64,000 nucleotides of DNA from Leucosporidium creatinivorum (taxonomy: Eukaryota > Basidiomycota > Microbotryomycetes > Leucosporidiales > Leucosporidiaceae): assembly GCA_001600635.1 (NCBI GenBank), contig BCKL01000033.1, forward strand, positions 6,515 to 70,514, read 5' to 3'. Under the pieces are notes generated by a model. It was not told the DNA's origin. It worked only from the letters and a program-made list of their open reading frames with translations, and did no database searches. Shown one piece after another: positions 51,062 to 63,455 of this stretch. The position numbers were made by a program, and so were the translations under genes. Numbering within the stretch: position 1 is the stretch's first letter; each line of letters begins with the position of its first letter.

Positions 51062-52518
51062 TCAAGCTACATTGATGTTGGCAAACAATGCTGCGACTTC
51101 GTCAGGGTCAAGCGCGGTCGGCAGCGTCGAGTTCGCCTCTTCGGCTTCGGCGAAACGGTCGGTTCGGCTTGGAAGGAGGTCAGCTGGCCTCCAATAGATG
51201 TATAACGTTTTAACTCACTTCTCAGGCAAGATGTGAGAAGCATGAGGGTTGCAGCGTCCTTCCTCGACCGGCCCGGCGAGGATGTCGGCGGTCAATTCGG
51301 CTCGGATTTGCTCGAGGCGGACGAGAGCTTGGGCGAACGAGGGCCTCTGAGATGGCCCAGGATGCAGCATGTCCCACAGGAGCTTGCGGAGGGGCTCAGC
51401 CGTCTCGATCTCCTGCCAGTGTACCGCGTCAGCTCAGGCTCGGCGAACGTCGCTCGGCGCTTACGCAGAAGATCTCGAAGGCGCAGAAGCCAACTTGATA
51501 GACGTCAGCCTTGAATGGGCAGTAAGGTTCCTCCTGCAAGCTCTCGGGAGCGAGCTCCTTGAGGTAGTCTTGGTCGGTGTGGCCCCAGGCGACAGTTGGG
51601 ATCCCTTGGACAAGGCGCGAAGACGGCTCCGAGTCGGCGTCGAATTGGACAGAGAGCTCAAAGTCGGTGATCCAGTAGTATACTTTGAAGCACTTCCTCC
51701 AAGGCCACGGCTTGAGGGGTCCATCGTAGTCGGGAGGTACGCAAGGACCTCCGCCGAAGTTCATAAGGACCTCTCCCAAGCCGAAATCCTGCGACGATTT
51801 GACCATAAGCGAGGTCAGCACGAATGTCGTTCATTGGATGAGCGACGTACCCTATGCGCAATGCGATGCTCATGGAGGAAGGCGAATGCCTGTGGAGAAG
51901 ACTCTTGTAAGTTTCGGCGGTGGCGCTCGGCGCGCTGGAACGAGAGCCGCTCACCCCGAAGATCTGGCGGAGATAGTCGAAGACTTCGTCGAGGTCGTAG
52001 AACCATACTGTGAGCTCACTAGGGTGAACGAACGGGAAGACAGCGAAGACCATGTCGTCCTTTTCGAGCAGCTCGAGGAGGGGCAGAGCGTGCTGCTTCT
52101 CGGTGTCGGCTGCGGCGAGGTGCTTGAGGATCTTGTAGTGTTCTTGACCTTGGTCTCCTTTTGCCACGAGGCGAATCATGACGTCCTTGCGATCCTTGGT
52201 GCGAGCAGGGAACAGAGTCGGCCTCTGCAAGACGAACGCCGAGAAAAGGGTAAGCTCTCGCTCGGTCTCTATCGAAAAGCGGCCACTCACCTCGATGGGC
52301 GCAGAGGAGACTTGGGGTCCAATATAGTCGAGCCACTCATGGTATTCGTCCTTCGCGCGTATGGTGTTGGGGTCGTCGCGAGGCGCAGCGTAGCCGTGCT
52401 CATCTTTCCAAAGGATGTAGCCGTGCTGCTCAAAGAAGGGTTGGAGCAGCTCCCAGAAGGGTGTGGTCGACTCTTTGTATAGCTTCCATTCGAGCAGAGT
52501 CTTGGGGAGCTCGCGCAT
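51062..52518 (-). CDS. Degenerate protein-kinase-fold protein (copy 2), 6 exons
   Basis: Predicted 386-aa paralog of the + strand gene at 30070. Exons: 52518-52291, 52224-51955, 51889-51851, 51788-51465, 51412-51219, 51167-51062; the first three exons have exactly the same lengths as in copy 1. It opens MRELPKTLLEWKLYKESTTP. Shared degenerate motifs: VMIRLVAKGDQG (Arg for the VAIK Lys), HRDFGLGEVLMNFGG (HRD kept, loop Lys/Asn missing) and DFELSVQFDADSEPS (DFE for DFG). The C-lobe helix is ADVYQVGFCAFEIFC. The last exon differs completely: copy 2 ends DEVAALFANINVA, copy 1 ends ELFDEYGAV, and this copy's final intron uses an AAG acceptor. By eye most of the central region is far more alike than the ends. 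Likely a pseudokinase. Confidence 0.78.
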
Positions 52519-52760
52519 GATGTGGTAGGAGGAAGAAAGGCAATGGGGCCGAGTCGAGAGGAGCGACTCCGAGGAGGTCAGCTGACGCCGAGTACATGCT
52601 GGAGAGGGATATACAACAACACAAGGTAGACAAAGGATACTGTACAAAGGTGTACAAATTCGTATCGTACTGCAGGTCACAAAGGAGTGGGGCTCGGAGC
52701 AGGAATACTTGAAGCGCGGAGAGGCTTTCTCCTTTCCTCTCCTTCACTTTGTCAACCGCC
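52519..52760. promoter_or_regulatory. Bidirectional promoter of pair 2 (conserved in pair 1)
   Basis: A 242-bp spacer between kinase 2 (ATG 52518, -) and the small gene (ATG 52761, +). Its reverse complement aligns nearly throughout with 29827-30069, including the blocks next to both start codons. Conservation across a non-coding spacer of almost identical length suggests shared regulation of both genes in each pair, or recent copying. Confidence 0.65.
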
Positions 52761-53332
52761 ATGGCAGCCTTCAATCGTCGCCCTGGGGCTCGTATCACCT
52801 TTCAGAGCTCAGACCTCCCCCAGATCTCTCACTACGTTGACCCCTCTGCACCCCGTCGCCTCCGAGTAGGAGGGAATGCGCTTGCCACCGCCGACCGAAC
52901 CTTCGACGAGCAGCTTTTTGAATGGGACACCTATCGGCTGTTCGGACGGTGCTCAGTATCGGTGGAGCCAAGGTTAACTACCTATCGTGGTGCGCTGACG
53001 GCCAGGCGTGAGCCCACCATGTGGTAGTACGTCGGCTCAAAGCGGATGCTGAGTCTGGCGCCGAGCACTGACTAGTTTCGGCTTACAGTGGAAAGTTGGG
53101 GAGGACTCTGCGCTTCCGTAATGGTGCCCACATATGGTGTCGTATTGAGGTCATTCGTGGGCTGTGCGTGCAAACGCTAACAATGTCGTTGGCCTTCTCG
53201 GCACACCTTCAAGTTGTTTCGAGCGCTCATTCGACTTCTTCTGCTCGCAGACCGGCCAGCACCAATCGTCAAGCAACGTTGCCTCCCACCGGTGGCGACT
53301 TGGCCGACATCAAGAGCACTACGCTCTACTGA
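52761..53332 (+). CDS. Small novel protein (copy 2), divergent partner of pseudokinase 2
   Basis: No known family recognised. Exons 52761-53026 and 53089-53332 give 169 aa. It reads MAAFNRRPGARITFQSSDLP, then FDEQLFEWDTYRLFG, EPRLTTYRGALTARR, GKLGRTLRF, WCRIEVIRGLC and finally TLPPTGGDLADIKSTTLY. Compared with copy 1 (29274-29826) the stretch just after GLC reads through here, where copy 1 appears to splice; the first donor and acceptor positions match between copies. The intron (53027-53088) contains the GGCGCCGAGCACTGAC branch-region motif. Rich in Arg, no membrane segment or Cys cluster. Function unknown. Confidence 0.6.
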
Positions 53333-53590
53333 CGGGCAAAGGGCGGCGGTCGTGAGCTCGGCGCTTCGGCGCTGAGAGGGGAGCCTCAGTACTGGACTCA
53401 CGCTTGAAGTGCAGACCATCCGTAACAGTGTTCCCGCAATTGGTCGCGGCTTTTTGAGACTGCTCGACATACACGCGAGCGCAAACGTCGACGAAAGCTG
53501 GCCAATCCAAGCAGGCGCCGGGAACTCTCGAGGCTCCGCGAGAGCGAAACAACGAAGTATCAGATCACACAATCAAGCTACTCACACACC
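53333..53590. other. Intergenic region
   Basis: Convergent space between the small gene (+) and the RRT8-like gene (-). Contains GAGCTCGGCGCTTCGGCGC near 53355, a hairpin-like variant of the GC palindrome found in introns here. Confidence 0.4.
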
Positions 53591-55057
53591 CTACTTCCTC
53601 GGTGGCAAACTCGGCGGCACACCCGCGCCCGCCAACCTCCCCTTCACCTCGCTCGGCAACGCTCCACCCACGCCGACCTCACTCCCATCCTTCTCGATCC
53701 TCACAGGTCCCTTATGCGTCGGGAAAGCGCCTACCGCTCCCTCAGGCAAGTCCGAAGGGATAGCAGCCGCAGCAGCAGTCTTGGAGAAGTACTCCTTCGT
53801 CGGCTTGAGCTCTCCCGACGAGTAGGCGTGTTGGTGCTTCTCGAGGTCGAAGGCCCACATGGCGGCGCCGCTGTTAGTTGGAAACAGAGGGTCAGCAAGT
53901 GAGCGACAGGAAGGATGAGGAAGAAGACGGACATGCGGTTCGAGATGCTGAAGACGAGGCCGAGGAGAGGGATCCGCTCCATGAGGGAGGAGACGAAGCC
54001 GAAGAGGCGGTATTCGGTTTGGCGCTCGGTGAGCCAGAGCTCGGTCTCGAAGGGGCTGTTTGCGAGTGAGGGAAGAGGAGGTCAGCGCGCGAGGTTTGGT
54101 GAGGAGAAAGCCGAGGCGAAGCGCACCTCATCTTCTTGGCGGCGAAGAACTGCGAGCGAGGGAAACATCAGCTCGGGAATAGCATTCGAAGTAGAGTACA
54201 CAAAGACTCACTGGCTTGTGCAGAGTACGAGCGAGGGTCAAGCAGCGGATCGCCGAAGTGACGACGATCGAGAGGCCGGGGATGAAGCTGAGGGGGGTGA
54301 GGAGGACTATGGGAGACGACGAGAGTCAGTTTTCCGCATCGAGAGAGGCAGTAAGGGAGAACTTACCCTTGATGACCACCAACCGCACGAGAGGGCTAGC
54401 CAGTCGGTCGTAGAAGCTGGCCTTCTGAGCGGCCCTCTGCGCTCGCTCGACGGGAGGCACTCGCCACTCCTCGACGTAAGGTCCCCAGAAGTCCTGGCCT
54501 ATCGAATCATCCGAGAGAGCTTGTGAGCAATCCGACGGCGCAAGGACCGAGCAGCAAAGACTCACTCTTGCCCCTACTCCTCACCGTCGCCTCATACACC
54601 TCCAGCTTACTCTTCCCCAGCTCCCTCCTCAATGCCCACTCCAACAGCATACTAATCTGCCCCAACACAAGCACCATCGTCGTGTACCTCACCACACTCA
54701 CGCCCAACACGGCCGCATCGTGGATATTGTTGGGCGAGAAGGGCGACCGAGCGAGGATGAGGGTGACGTAGAGACGGGTTAAGGGGTAGGAGATGAGGGT
54801 GAAGGGGAGGGAGAGGTAGAGGGCTCGGGTGAGGGTCTTGCGGGAGCGTTTCCTGCGGGGGTTGAACGAGTCAGAGAGAGCAACGCCGAGAAGGGAAGCA
54901 AGGGGACGGACCAGACGGGCTGCCAGAGCGAGACGTCGGTGATGAGGCGGTAGGCTCCGACTATGGAGGAATAGGTTCAGCTTAGAAGAGTGGGCCGTAG
55001 AGGAGACAACTCACCGATGCAGTAGCTCGGCGGGAAGGGGAGCAATTCGACGGGCAT
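53591..55057 (-). CDS. RRT8/LDS/EI24-like multi-pass membrane protein, multi-exon
   Basis: Family of fungal membrane proteins related to Rrt8/Lds1/Lds2 (lipid-droplet or spore-wall linked in yeast) and to EI24/CysZ folds. From the ATG at 55057: MPVELLPFPPSYCIGAYRLI, VSLWQPVWKRSRKTLTRALY, a hydrophobic stretch through YLSLPFTLISYPLTRLYV, then AAVLGVSVVRYTTMVLVLGQ, a charged cytosolic segment (ELGKSKLEVYEATVRSRGKS), then LVRLVVIKGK, LTPLSFIPGLSIVVTSAIRC, and the conserved C-terminal block ERQTEYRLFGFVSSLMERIP with LLGLVFSISNRIGAAMWAFD. The tail is soluble and Pro-rich (GVPPSLPPRK). One exon encodes only FFAAKKM. Family placement rests mainly on the LFGFVSSLMERIPLLGLVF...GAAMWAFDLE pattern. Confidence 0.65.
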
Positions 55058-55689
55058 GGCTGCAGCGAAGACCGAAATCAGCCTGTAGTCTCGTAAGATC
55101 AGGAGAATGCGGTGGATAGGCGAGGAGCGCGTCCGCTCATCGCTCGAGCCCCTCCTGTACCTCTATCGACCGTCCAGGCTCCAGCTACACCCGCTCGACT
55201 GCCGATGACGGTGTGAGCTGCCAACGAGCGCATGCGACGGCTCTGCTGCGACTGCTTCAGGATAGGAGGACAGCAGAGAGTACGATGTAGCTATCCCCAC
55301 TCCCCTGCGGCCAGTTGTCCCGCTGCTCGGCCGTAACCTTGGAACACAGCCCCCACTCGAGTGCTGAGGGCGGCCACGAGCTCGGCGAGGCCTACAGAGT
55401 CCCTGAGATGATTGCTAGGATCTCAACTCACCTTGGCTAGTCGTCCAGGATCGTCCTACAGAAGCGAGTTGAGAAGCAGCGGATTTGAACAAGGCCAAGC
55501 TTCAGTCGCGCTCGCAGCTCTCTCTTGAACCAAATCGGCGCTTCTCGACTTCGACGTCTACAAGGCTACAGCTTGAGCTCCAGCAGCTTCGTTCTGGCTT
55601 CATTCGGCCTAGCCCGCGCCTTGTCTCGCCCTACAGCCACTTCGCCACCTCGTCTCGCCCGCTCGCTTTGCGCGTCGACTCAGCTCAAG
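55058..55689. promoter_or_regulatory. Divergent intergenic region
   Basis: Lies between the RRT8-like gene (-) and DUS1 (+). No coding signal. The DUS1-proximal 150 bases are CT-rich. Confidence 0.4.
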
Positions 55690-57998
55690 ATGGCTTCTGT
55701 ACCGCCTCAGCCAGCACCTCCACCAGCAGCTAGCACTAGCGCTCTCCAACTCGACCCTCAGCCTGTATCAGAGCATGACAAGCTCGGAGGCCATCAATTC
55801 TGGGATTCGATCGGACGGCCAAAATATGTCGTCGCGCCAATGGTGGACCAGTCAGAGCTGGTGAGTAGGTGGAGCCTACTCTGGACATGTACAGAAGACT
55901 TTTTGGGAGCTGTCGAGCGGCGAGAGGCTGTAGGGAGCTTGTGGGAGCTTGATCGGGCTTCAGCTCGTCGCGCCTTTCGTCAGCCGAGAGTAAGCTGTAC
56001 TACAGCTTGCTCTAGGCGATGATACCTGGGCTTGATGGTCGGCTCGCTTTCTGGCTCGGCACCCATCGCTCAGCTCTCTATAGCGATATCGCTGACCCTC
56101 CGCCTCTTCTCGGCCGTCCTTCGCAGGCCTGGCGTATCCTCTCCCGTCTACACGGCGCAACTCTCGCCTACACCCCCATGTTCCACGCCGGTCTCTTCGG
56201 CTCCGCCTCTCACCCCCGCTACGCCGAAGAGCAATTCGACACCTCGCCCGACTCGCTCGAAGGAGTCGCCCCTTACGACCGACCGCTCGTCGTGCAGTTC
56301 TGCGCCAACGACAAGGATCTCTGGCTCGCTGCGGCGAAGAAAGTGGAGGGAAGATGCGATGCGGTGGATTTGAACTTGGGCTGTCCGCAGGGGATTGCGA
56401 AGAAGGGGAGGTATGGAGCTTTCTTGATGGAAGAGTGGGAGCTGATTAGGGGGATGAGTGAGTTTTAGCATCTCTTCGCTTCTTAAACTCTAGCTGACCC
56501 TCAGCTCCACAGTCTCCCACCTTCACACCCACCTCGCCATCCCCGTCATCGCCAAACTCCGAGTCTTCCCCACCCTCGACCGAACCCTCGCCTACGCCTC
56601 CCACGTCTTCTCCTCCGGCGCTCAACTCGTAACCATCCACGGCCGCGTCCGAGAAGCCAAAGGCCGACTCGCGGGCTTCGCTTCCTGGCCCAAGATCAAG
56701 GCCGTTTCGGAGCTGCTCGGCGATCGAGTGCCCGTGCTCGCTAATGGTGGAGTGCCGAGTGCGGAGGAAGTCGAGGATTGCATGGAGCAGACGGGGACGG
56801 TGGGAGTCATGAGTGCAGAGGGAAACCTCTACAACCCCATGATCTTCGCCCCTTCCAACGCCGCTGGAGGACGTACATACCGCCTCTGCCTCCCCGCCGA
56901 CATGCAAGGCGCTCTCGACGCCTGCGACGCCCAACTCTTCGGCTCGTGGGATCGCGATCTCGCAGCCTACGCCCCTTCTACCTGGCTCGCATCGCAATAC
57001 CTCGCTATCGTTCGGACCCTCCCTTCTACTCAGACCAGCCCTTCGGCCATCAAGGCTCATCTGTTCAAGCTTTTCAGGCCGATTTGGGCGACGCAGAGGC
57101 ATTTGGATACGAGGGAGATGTTAGGCAAGGCGGGGGGAGGGAGGCAGATGCCTTACCTTGAGAGGGTGCAGCAGTACCAAGAGTTCGTGGATGAGATGCA
57201 CAAAAGGGTGCAGGTGAGCCTTTTCTCTCTCTTTCTCCCTTCTCCTGAGCTCCTCGCTGACCGCCTCTTCTCGCAACAGGCCGACCTCGCCGACGGTTCC
57301 CTCCCTCCCAACTCCCACCGCCCACTCACGCACGAGGAGGTCATTCGAGATTTCGCCGGCGTCATCCCTTACTCGCATGCTCAGCCTTATATGCGCGTCA
57401 TGTCCGCTGAGCCGGTGGCCGAGGTGCAAGAGGATAAGGTGACGGCAAAGCGCGAGAGGGAGGAGGAGGAGAAGGAGGTTGATGAGGAGGGTGAGTGCGT
57501 CGGAGCTTTGGAGCGCGGCGAATTGAGGGGAGAGGAGGCTGACTTTGTCTGGCATGTGCTGCAGAGCCTAGCGCCATCGCCGCCGACCTTCCCGCCCCCG
57601 AAGCCAAGCGCCTCAAGCCCTCCCCTCCTCCCACAACCACCGACGCCACCGCCCCACCCCCCTCGGCAGTCCACAAGCCCTCTCCCTGCGCCAACTCCAC
57701 TCTCTCCATCACTCCCTGCGTGAACGCGGCCGCCTCCAGGTGCACCAACGGCGCCTGTCTCGCCTGCTGTGGTTCGGGGGAAGAAGCGGGAGAAGAGAAG
57801 TGCGAGTTCCATGCTGAGAAGGCGAGGGTGGAGAAGAAGAAGCGGGAGAGGAAGAAGAAGTTTAGGGAGGAAAAGAAGGTTAGGGCGAGGGAGATGCAGG
57901 AGAATGGGAGGAAGGCGAAGAGGGCGAAGGCTGTAGAGGGGGAGGCCGAGAAGGCTGAGGTGGAGGGTGAGGTTCTGGCTACTGAGGCTGTTGTTTGA
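55690..57998 (+). CDS. DUS1: tRNA-dihydrouridine synthase Dus1, 5 exons
   Basis: A 615-aa flavoenzyme reducing uridines in the D-loop of tRNA (positions 16/17 for Dus1). Exons: 55690-55860, 56127-56458, 56514-57213, 57280-57490, 57565-57998; the sum is in frame. The TIM barrel starts YVVAPMVDQSELAWRILSRL, contains LVVQFCANDKDLWLAAAK, the active-site block VDLNLGCPQGIAKKGRYGAF with the catalytic Cys, LVTIHGRVREAKGRLAG, and VPVLANGGVPSAEEVEDCME, the FMN phosphate site. The C-terminus has a Cys/His cluster (CTNGACLACCGSGEEAG then KCEFH) and a Lys/Glu-rich coiled segment (KKKRERKKKFREEKKVRARE) likely to bind RNA. Intron 1 (266 nt) is several times longer than the others in the window. Confidence 0.93.
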
Positions 57999-58449
57999 GA
58001 TTAAAGGTGTGCATGTGAGCTCGTCGTTATCCCCTACCTTCGCAAGAGCAGGGCTTCTCGAGAGTAGTGAGTTCGCCGAACTCTGCTCATCGCCGAGCTC
58101 GCTGCACGACTCTGCTACACACTCGCGCGTGCTCAACGTGACGCTCTTCTCGTGCACGTCCTGATTCGTCCCTCGTCTGCTCGATGCCGTTTAATTCGAA
58201 ACGGCTGCTGAGCTCGGGTCCCGTCGTCTCTTTCGCTCGCTGGCCGGTCTCGTCTCTCTGCCTTCGTCTCAGCTCGCTGTTTCTGCTCGTTCTCGTTTCT
58301 GTGCTCTTTCGCTTCGACTGTTCACTCGCGCTGTACATCTCGGCTGGACCGACACCTTCCTCACCTCCCACACTCTCCTACAACTCGAGCAGGCTCGAGC
58401 TTCCCCCCCTTTGTCGCCCCTTGTCCATTTCCCTCTCGACTTCGCCACT
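57999..58449. other. Intergenic region
   Basis: DUS1 3' UTR and promoter/leader of the ferric reductase. CT-rich over the last 100 bases. No gene seen. Confidence 0.4.
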
Positions 58450-61182
58450 ATGCATCACTCGGGCGCGCACGCTCGCTTCGTGAAGATTGTAGCTCGTGCT
58501 ACGAATGAGACAGGTATTGTGGACGCTGGCTTGAAGGTTCTCAGACGAGCGATGGAAGATGAAGGCGAGGGAGGAGCAGCCGATGCTGCTGCTGAGGCGA
58601 TGGAGTTGATGGAGAGCTGTACGTCTCCGGGTCGCCCCTACGAGCAAGTCGCCTACTAACCATCTCTCTGATTCACTACAGACAACGGGATCGCCGCCCA
58701 CTACCTCATTTTCTCCCTTCTCGTCGCCCTTCTCGCTTCCATCCTCTTCGCCTCCCCATCGCTGGCCGACTGGCTTACCAGCGAGCGCTCCAACTCGGGA
58801 TGGAGGTTTAAGCGAAGCGCTAGGGCTACCAGTCAGGACTGGGGCTTGACTGAGAAGCATATTGAAGGCGCACCGAGACCCAGGCCGATCAGCTCCAGGT
58901 CGGCGATGGTGGTTAAGTGAGTGTTGCTGCTTCGCTAAGTTGCTCAAGCAGCTAATAATATCTCTGTTTAATCGTCCACAGCTTCTCGTTCCTGTACAAC
59001 AAGCTCCTTCTACCCAACTTCCCCTTCCTCTCCCTCACTCTTGGCCAAGTGCTCGTCTGCCTCGGCTACCAAGGACTCGTCGTCGGCTGCCTCTTCTTTC
59101 AAGGGAACGGTGCCAGTCCCAACAACTACAACCGCTCCGGTATCCTCGCGTAGGTCCATCAAGTCTCCCTCGGCGCTCGGCGTAGCTGACTTTTCTTGGC
59201 TCCCGCTCGCAGCGTCGCTCAGATCCCTGCTGTCTTCCTCCTGGCGACGAAGAACAGTTTGCTGGTTCTCATTGGGAAAAGCTACGAGAAGGTACGACTC
59301 CTTGTTTGCCCGCATCGAGCTCGAGAGCTGATCTCGGCGATCACTTTCGCAGGTCAACTTCCTCCACCGAGTCGCCGGTCGCCTCATCGTCGCTTGCTCG
59401 CTTCTGCACGCCGGACTCGTTCTGATGAACTACCCGCTCACCCTGTCGAGGCCTATGCACTTGACTGGAGTGGTCGCGATCATCGGCCTGTGAGTTTTGG
59501 CAATCGGATTCGCAAGAGTTGCATCGCCGAGCTCATCAGTTCACGTGCAGAGGTCTCGTCTTCATCCCCTCCGTCTCTTTCATCCGCAACACTTGCTATC
59601 GGCTATTTCTGGGTGAGTTGGCTCGCTTAAGTCGAGCAGAGCCTTCGCTGACCGCGCTGACCGCTCGGCGTTAGTTTCGCACATCGCCGGCTGGGTCACC
59701 TTCATCGTGGCCGTCAACTTCCACTCACAAGCCGCCAGGTCGTACACCCGTTTTTGGTCTCACTTTGTATGGCTTCGACGTGAGTGAGATGCCTTCCGCC
59801 TGTCGAACTCGGCTGACCCAGTTTCGGCGCAGCTCCTACTCCGAGCGGTCAAGACTCGCGTAACGGACGCCACCATCGTCCCACTGGCTTGCGGTATGAC
59901 CATGATTCAGGCTCATGGAGTCGAGGATGTGTGGAGAGCAGGTCAACATGTCTGGGTGCGGTCGTCCGCTGAGAAGGGTTTGCTCGGCGAGGCTCATCCT
60001 TTCACGATTGCCAACGCGCCGGCCTCGTGAGTTCGGCAGAGCTCCTCCTCGACCTCTAAGAGTGTTGCTGACCTCTTGATTCGCCCTCGTAGATGCTCTC
60101 CCCTTCCGTAAGCTCGCGTTAACCCTCGCAGTTCGACGGCGAGACTGACCCCTGGGCCCGCCCTCTCTTGCAGTGGCCAGCACAAGCTCACGCTCCTCGC
60201 CAAGTCTACCGGCGACTGGACAAGGAAGCTGAACAGTATTGCTATGAGTCATATGGCCATCTCCGAGAAGGGAGGCTTTGGCGTTGGCAGGACCATCAAG
60301 CTGTCGATTGAAGGTGCGCCGAGATGTGGTCTGAGCGACGACTGAAGCGATAGCTGAGCATTCATCACCTACAGGACCATACGGAGGTACGTTGAAAAGG
60401 CGAGGGTGCTAGTAAACAGCTGAGCTGATCCACTTCGCCTCGCAGGACCGATGCTCTCCGACTTCGCCGAATCGCAGACGGTGCTTCTCATCGCTGGAGG
60501 AAGTGGAATCACTTTCGCCGCTTCTGTCCTTGAAGATATCGTTGGCAAAGCGTGTCAAGGAAGTATTCACGCCCGCTCCATCACCCTCGTCTGGTGAGTT
60601 TTCTCCTCTCAGCCTGCGCCGAGAGCCCGAATAAGCGCTCACCTCGCTGGCTGATGCTCACAGGAGCATCAAGGATGTCACGTGCATCGAGTGGTACCAG
60701 GACTTCTTGAACAAGCTGATCGGAGAAGCCAAAGATCGAACGTCGCTCTCTATCACCGTCAAGCTGCACAGTAAGTTTCTCGGCGTTCGCCTGGCTTCGG
60801 CTGTTGCTCACTCTGCTTGTCACAGTCACCGGCTCCTCCAAGTTCACCTCTTCTCCCATCATTGGAGGCAAGCTTTCGCCTCTACGTCCCAACTTTGACT
60901 CCATCCTCTCCACTGTCATCGAGGAAACTCTGGACCACGTCGCGGCGAAGGGGCTCGCTCGAGGAGGTGGCATAGCGGTAGGGACTTGTGGACCGGCTTC
61001 GCTCGTCCCCGCCGCTCGTTCTTCGATTGCTGGACTGTCGAGAGATCGGGTTGTTCAAGTGTGAGTTTGAGGTCTGGCGCTGCAGGCTCGGCGAAGGGTG
61101 GCTGACATCGCCGAACTTGGCTTTTTGCAGGGGAGGGATTACCTGCCACAGCGAGGCCTTTGGGTGGTCAATTCGTGTTTAG
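58450..61182 (+). CDS. Ferric reductase transmembrane protein (FRE family), many exons
   Basis: Plasma-membrane flavocytochrome that passes electrons from cytosolic NADPH through FAD and two hemes to extracellular Fe3+ or Cu2+. From the ATG at 58450 (MHHSGAHARFVKIVARATNE): TM1 AAHYLIFSLLVALLASILF, then FLYNKLLLPNFPFLSLTLGQ, AQIPAVFLLATKNSLLVLIG. The two heme pairs are HRVAGRLIVACSLLH and HIAGWVTFIVAVNFH, each His-x13-His. The FAD site is HPFTIANAP and the NADPH site is LLIAGGSGITFAASVLED, with VGTCGPASLV near the end. It ends SEAFGWSIRV (FGW: the usual C-terminal aromatic). A 15-nt exon at 60093-60107 (coding SCSPLP with its flanks) joins APAS to GQHKLTLLAK. No multicopper oxidase or permease partner lies next to it. 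Confidence 0.9.
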
Positions 61183-61424
61183 CTGCTCTTGCTTACCTGA
61201 AACGACCTTTCTGTCCTTTGTCTGCGACTGGCGCTCCGCACTGCGAGGCAAGTTCGCAGAGGACGAGTTCTTGGTTTCCCTTCGCCCTCTTCGCTTTGCA
61301 CCGCCTCGCTTCGTCTCCGACCAGCTCTACTCGTACATCAACTCTACGCACCTCTACTTCACTCACCACCTCACTCAGCCCAGCACCCTCACGCGGTGCT
61401 CTTTGGACTCCACTCGCTTGCAAG
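61183..61424. other. Short intergenic region
   Basis: Promoter and leader of the CaMK gene. Pyrimidine-rich. Confidence 0.4.
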
Positions 61425-63245
<1,821 letters not shown>

Positions 63246-63455
63246 CCCGTGTAGTCTTAGAGTTCTATAGCGTGCGATAGCACTCCTTGTATGACTCATG
63301 ATTGAAGTGAAGTTGTTCGTGGTCTACAGTCGGGCCCGAGAGCCAGCAGAATCATCCAACCCCCTTGCCCCGTAGAGCTGGCGCTCCCAAGCCCACCGCT
63401 CTCCCTCCCGCTTCATTCGCTCGTCTTCTGCACGTCGTCGCCCCGGCTGCAGGGG

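Noticed and set aside
55861-56126. Possible box C/D snoRNA in the DUS1 intron
   Set aside because: A GATGATA-like sequence and a CTGA are present, but the C box does not match the consensus and no terminal stem is visible.
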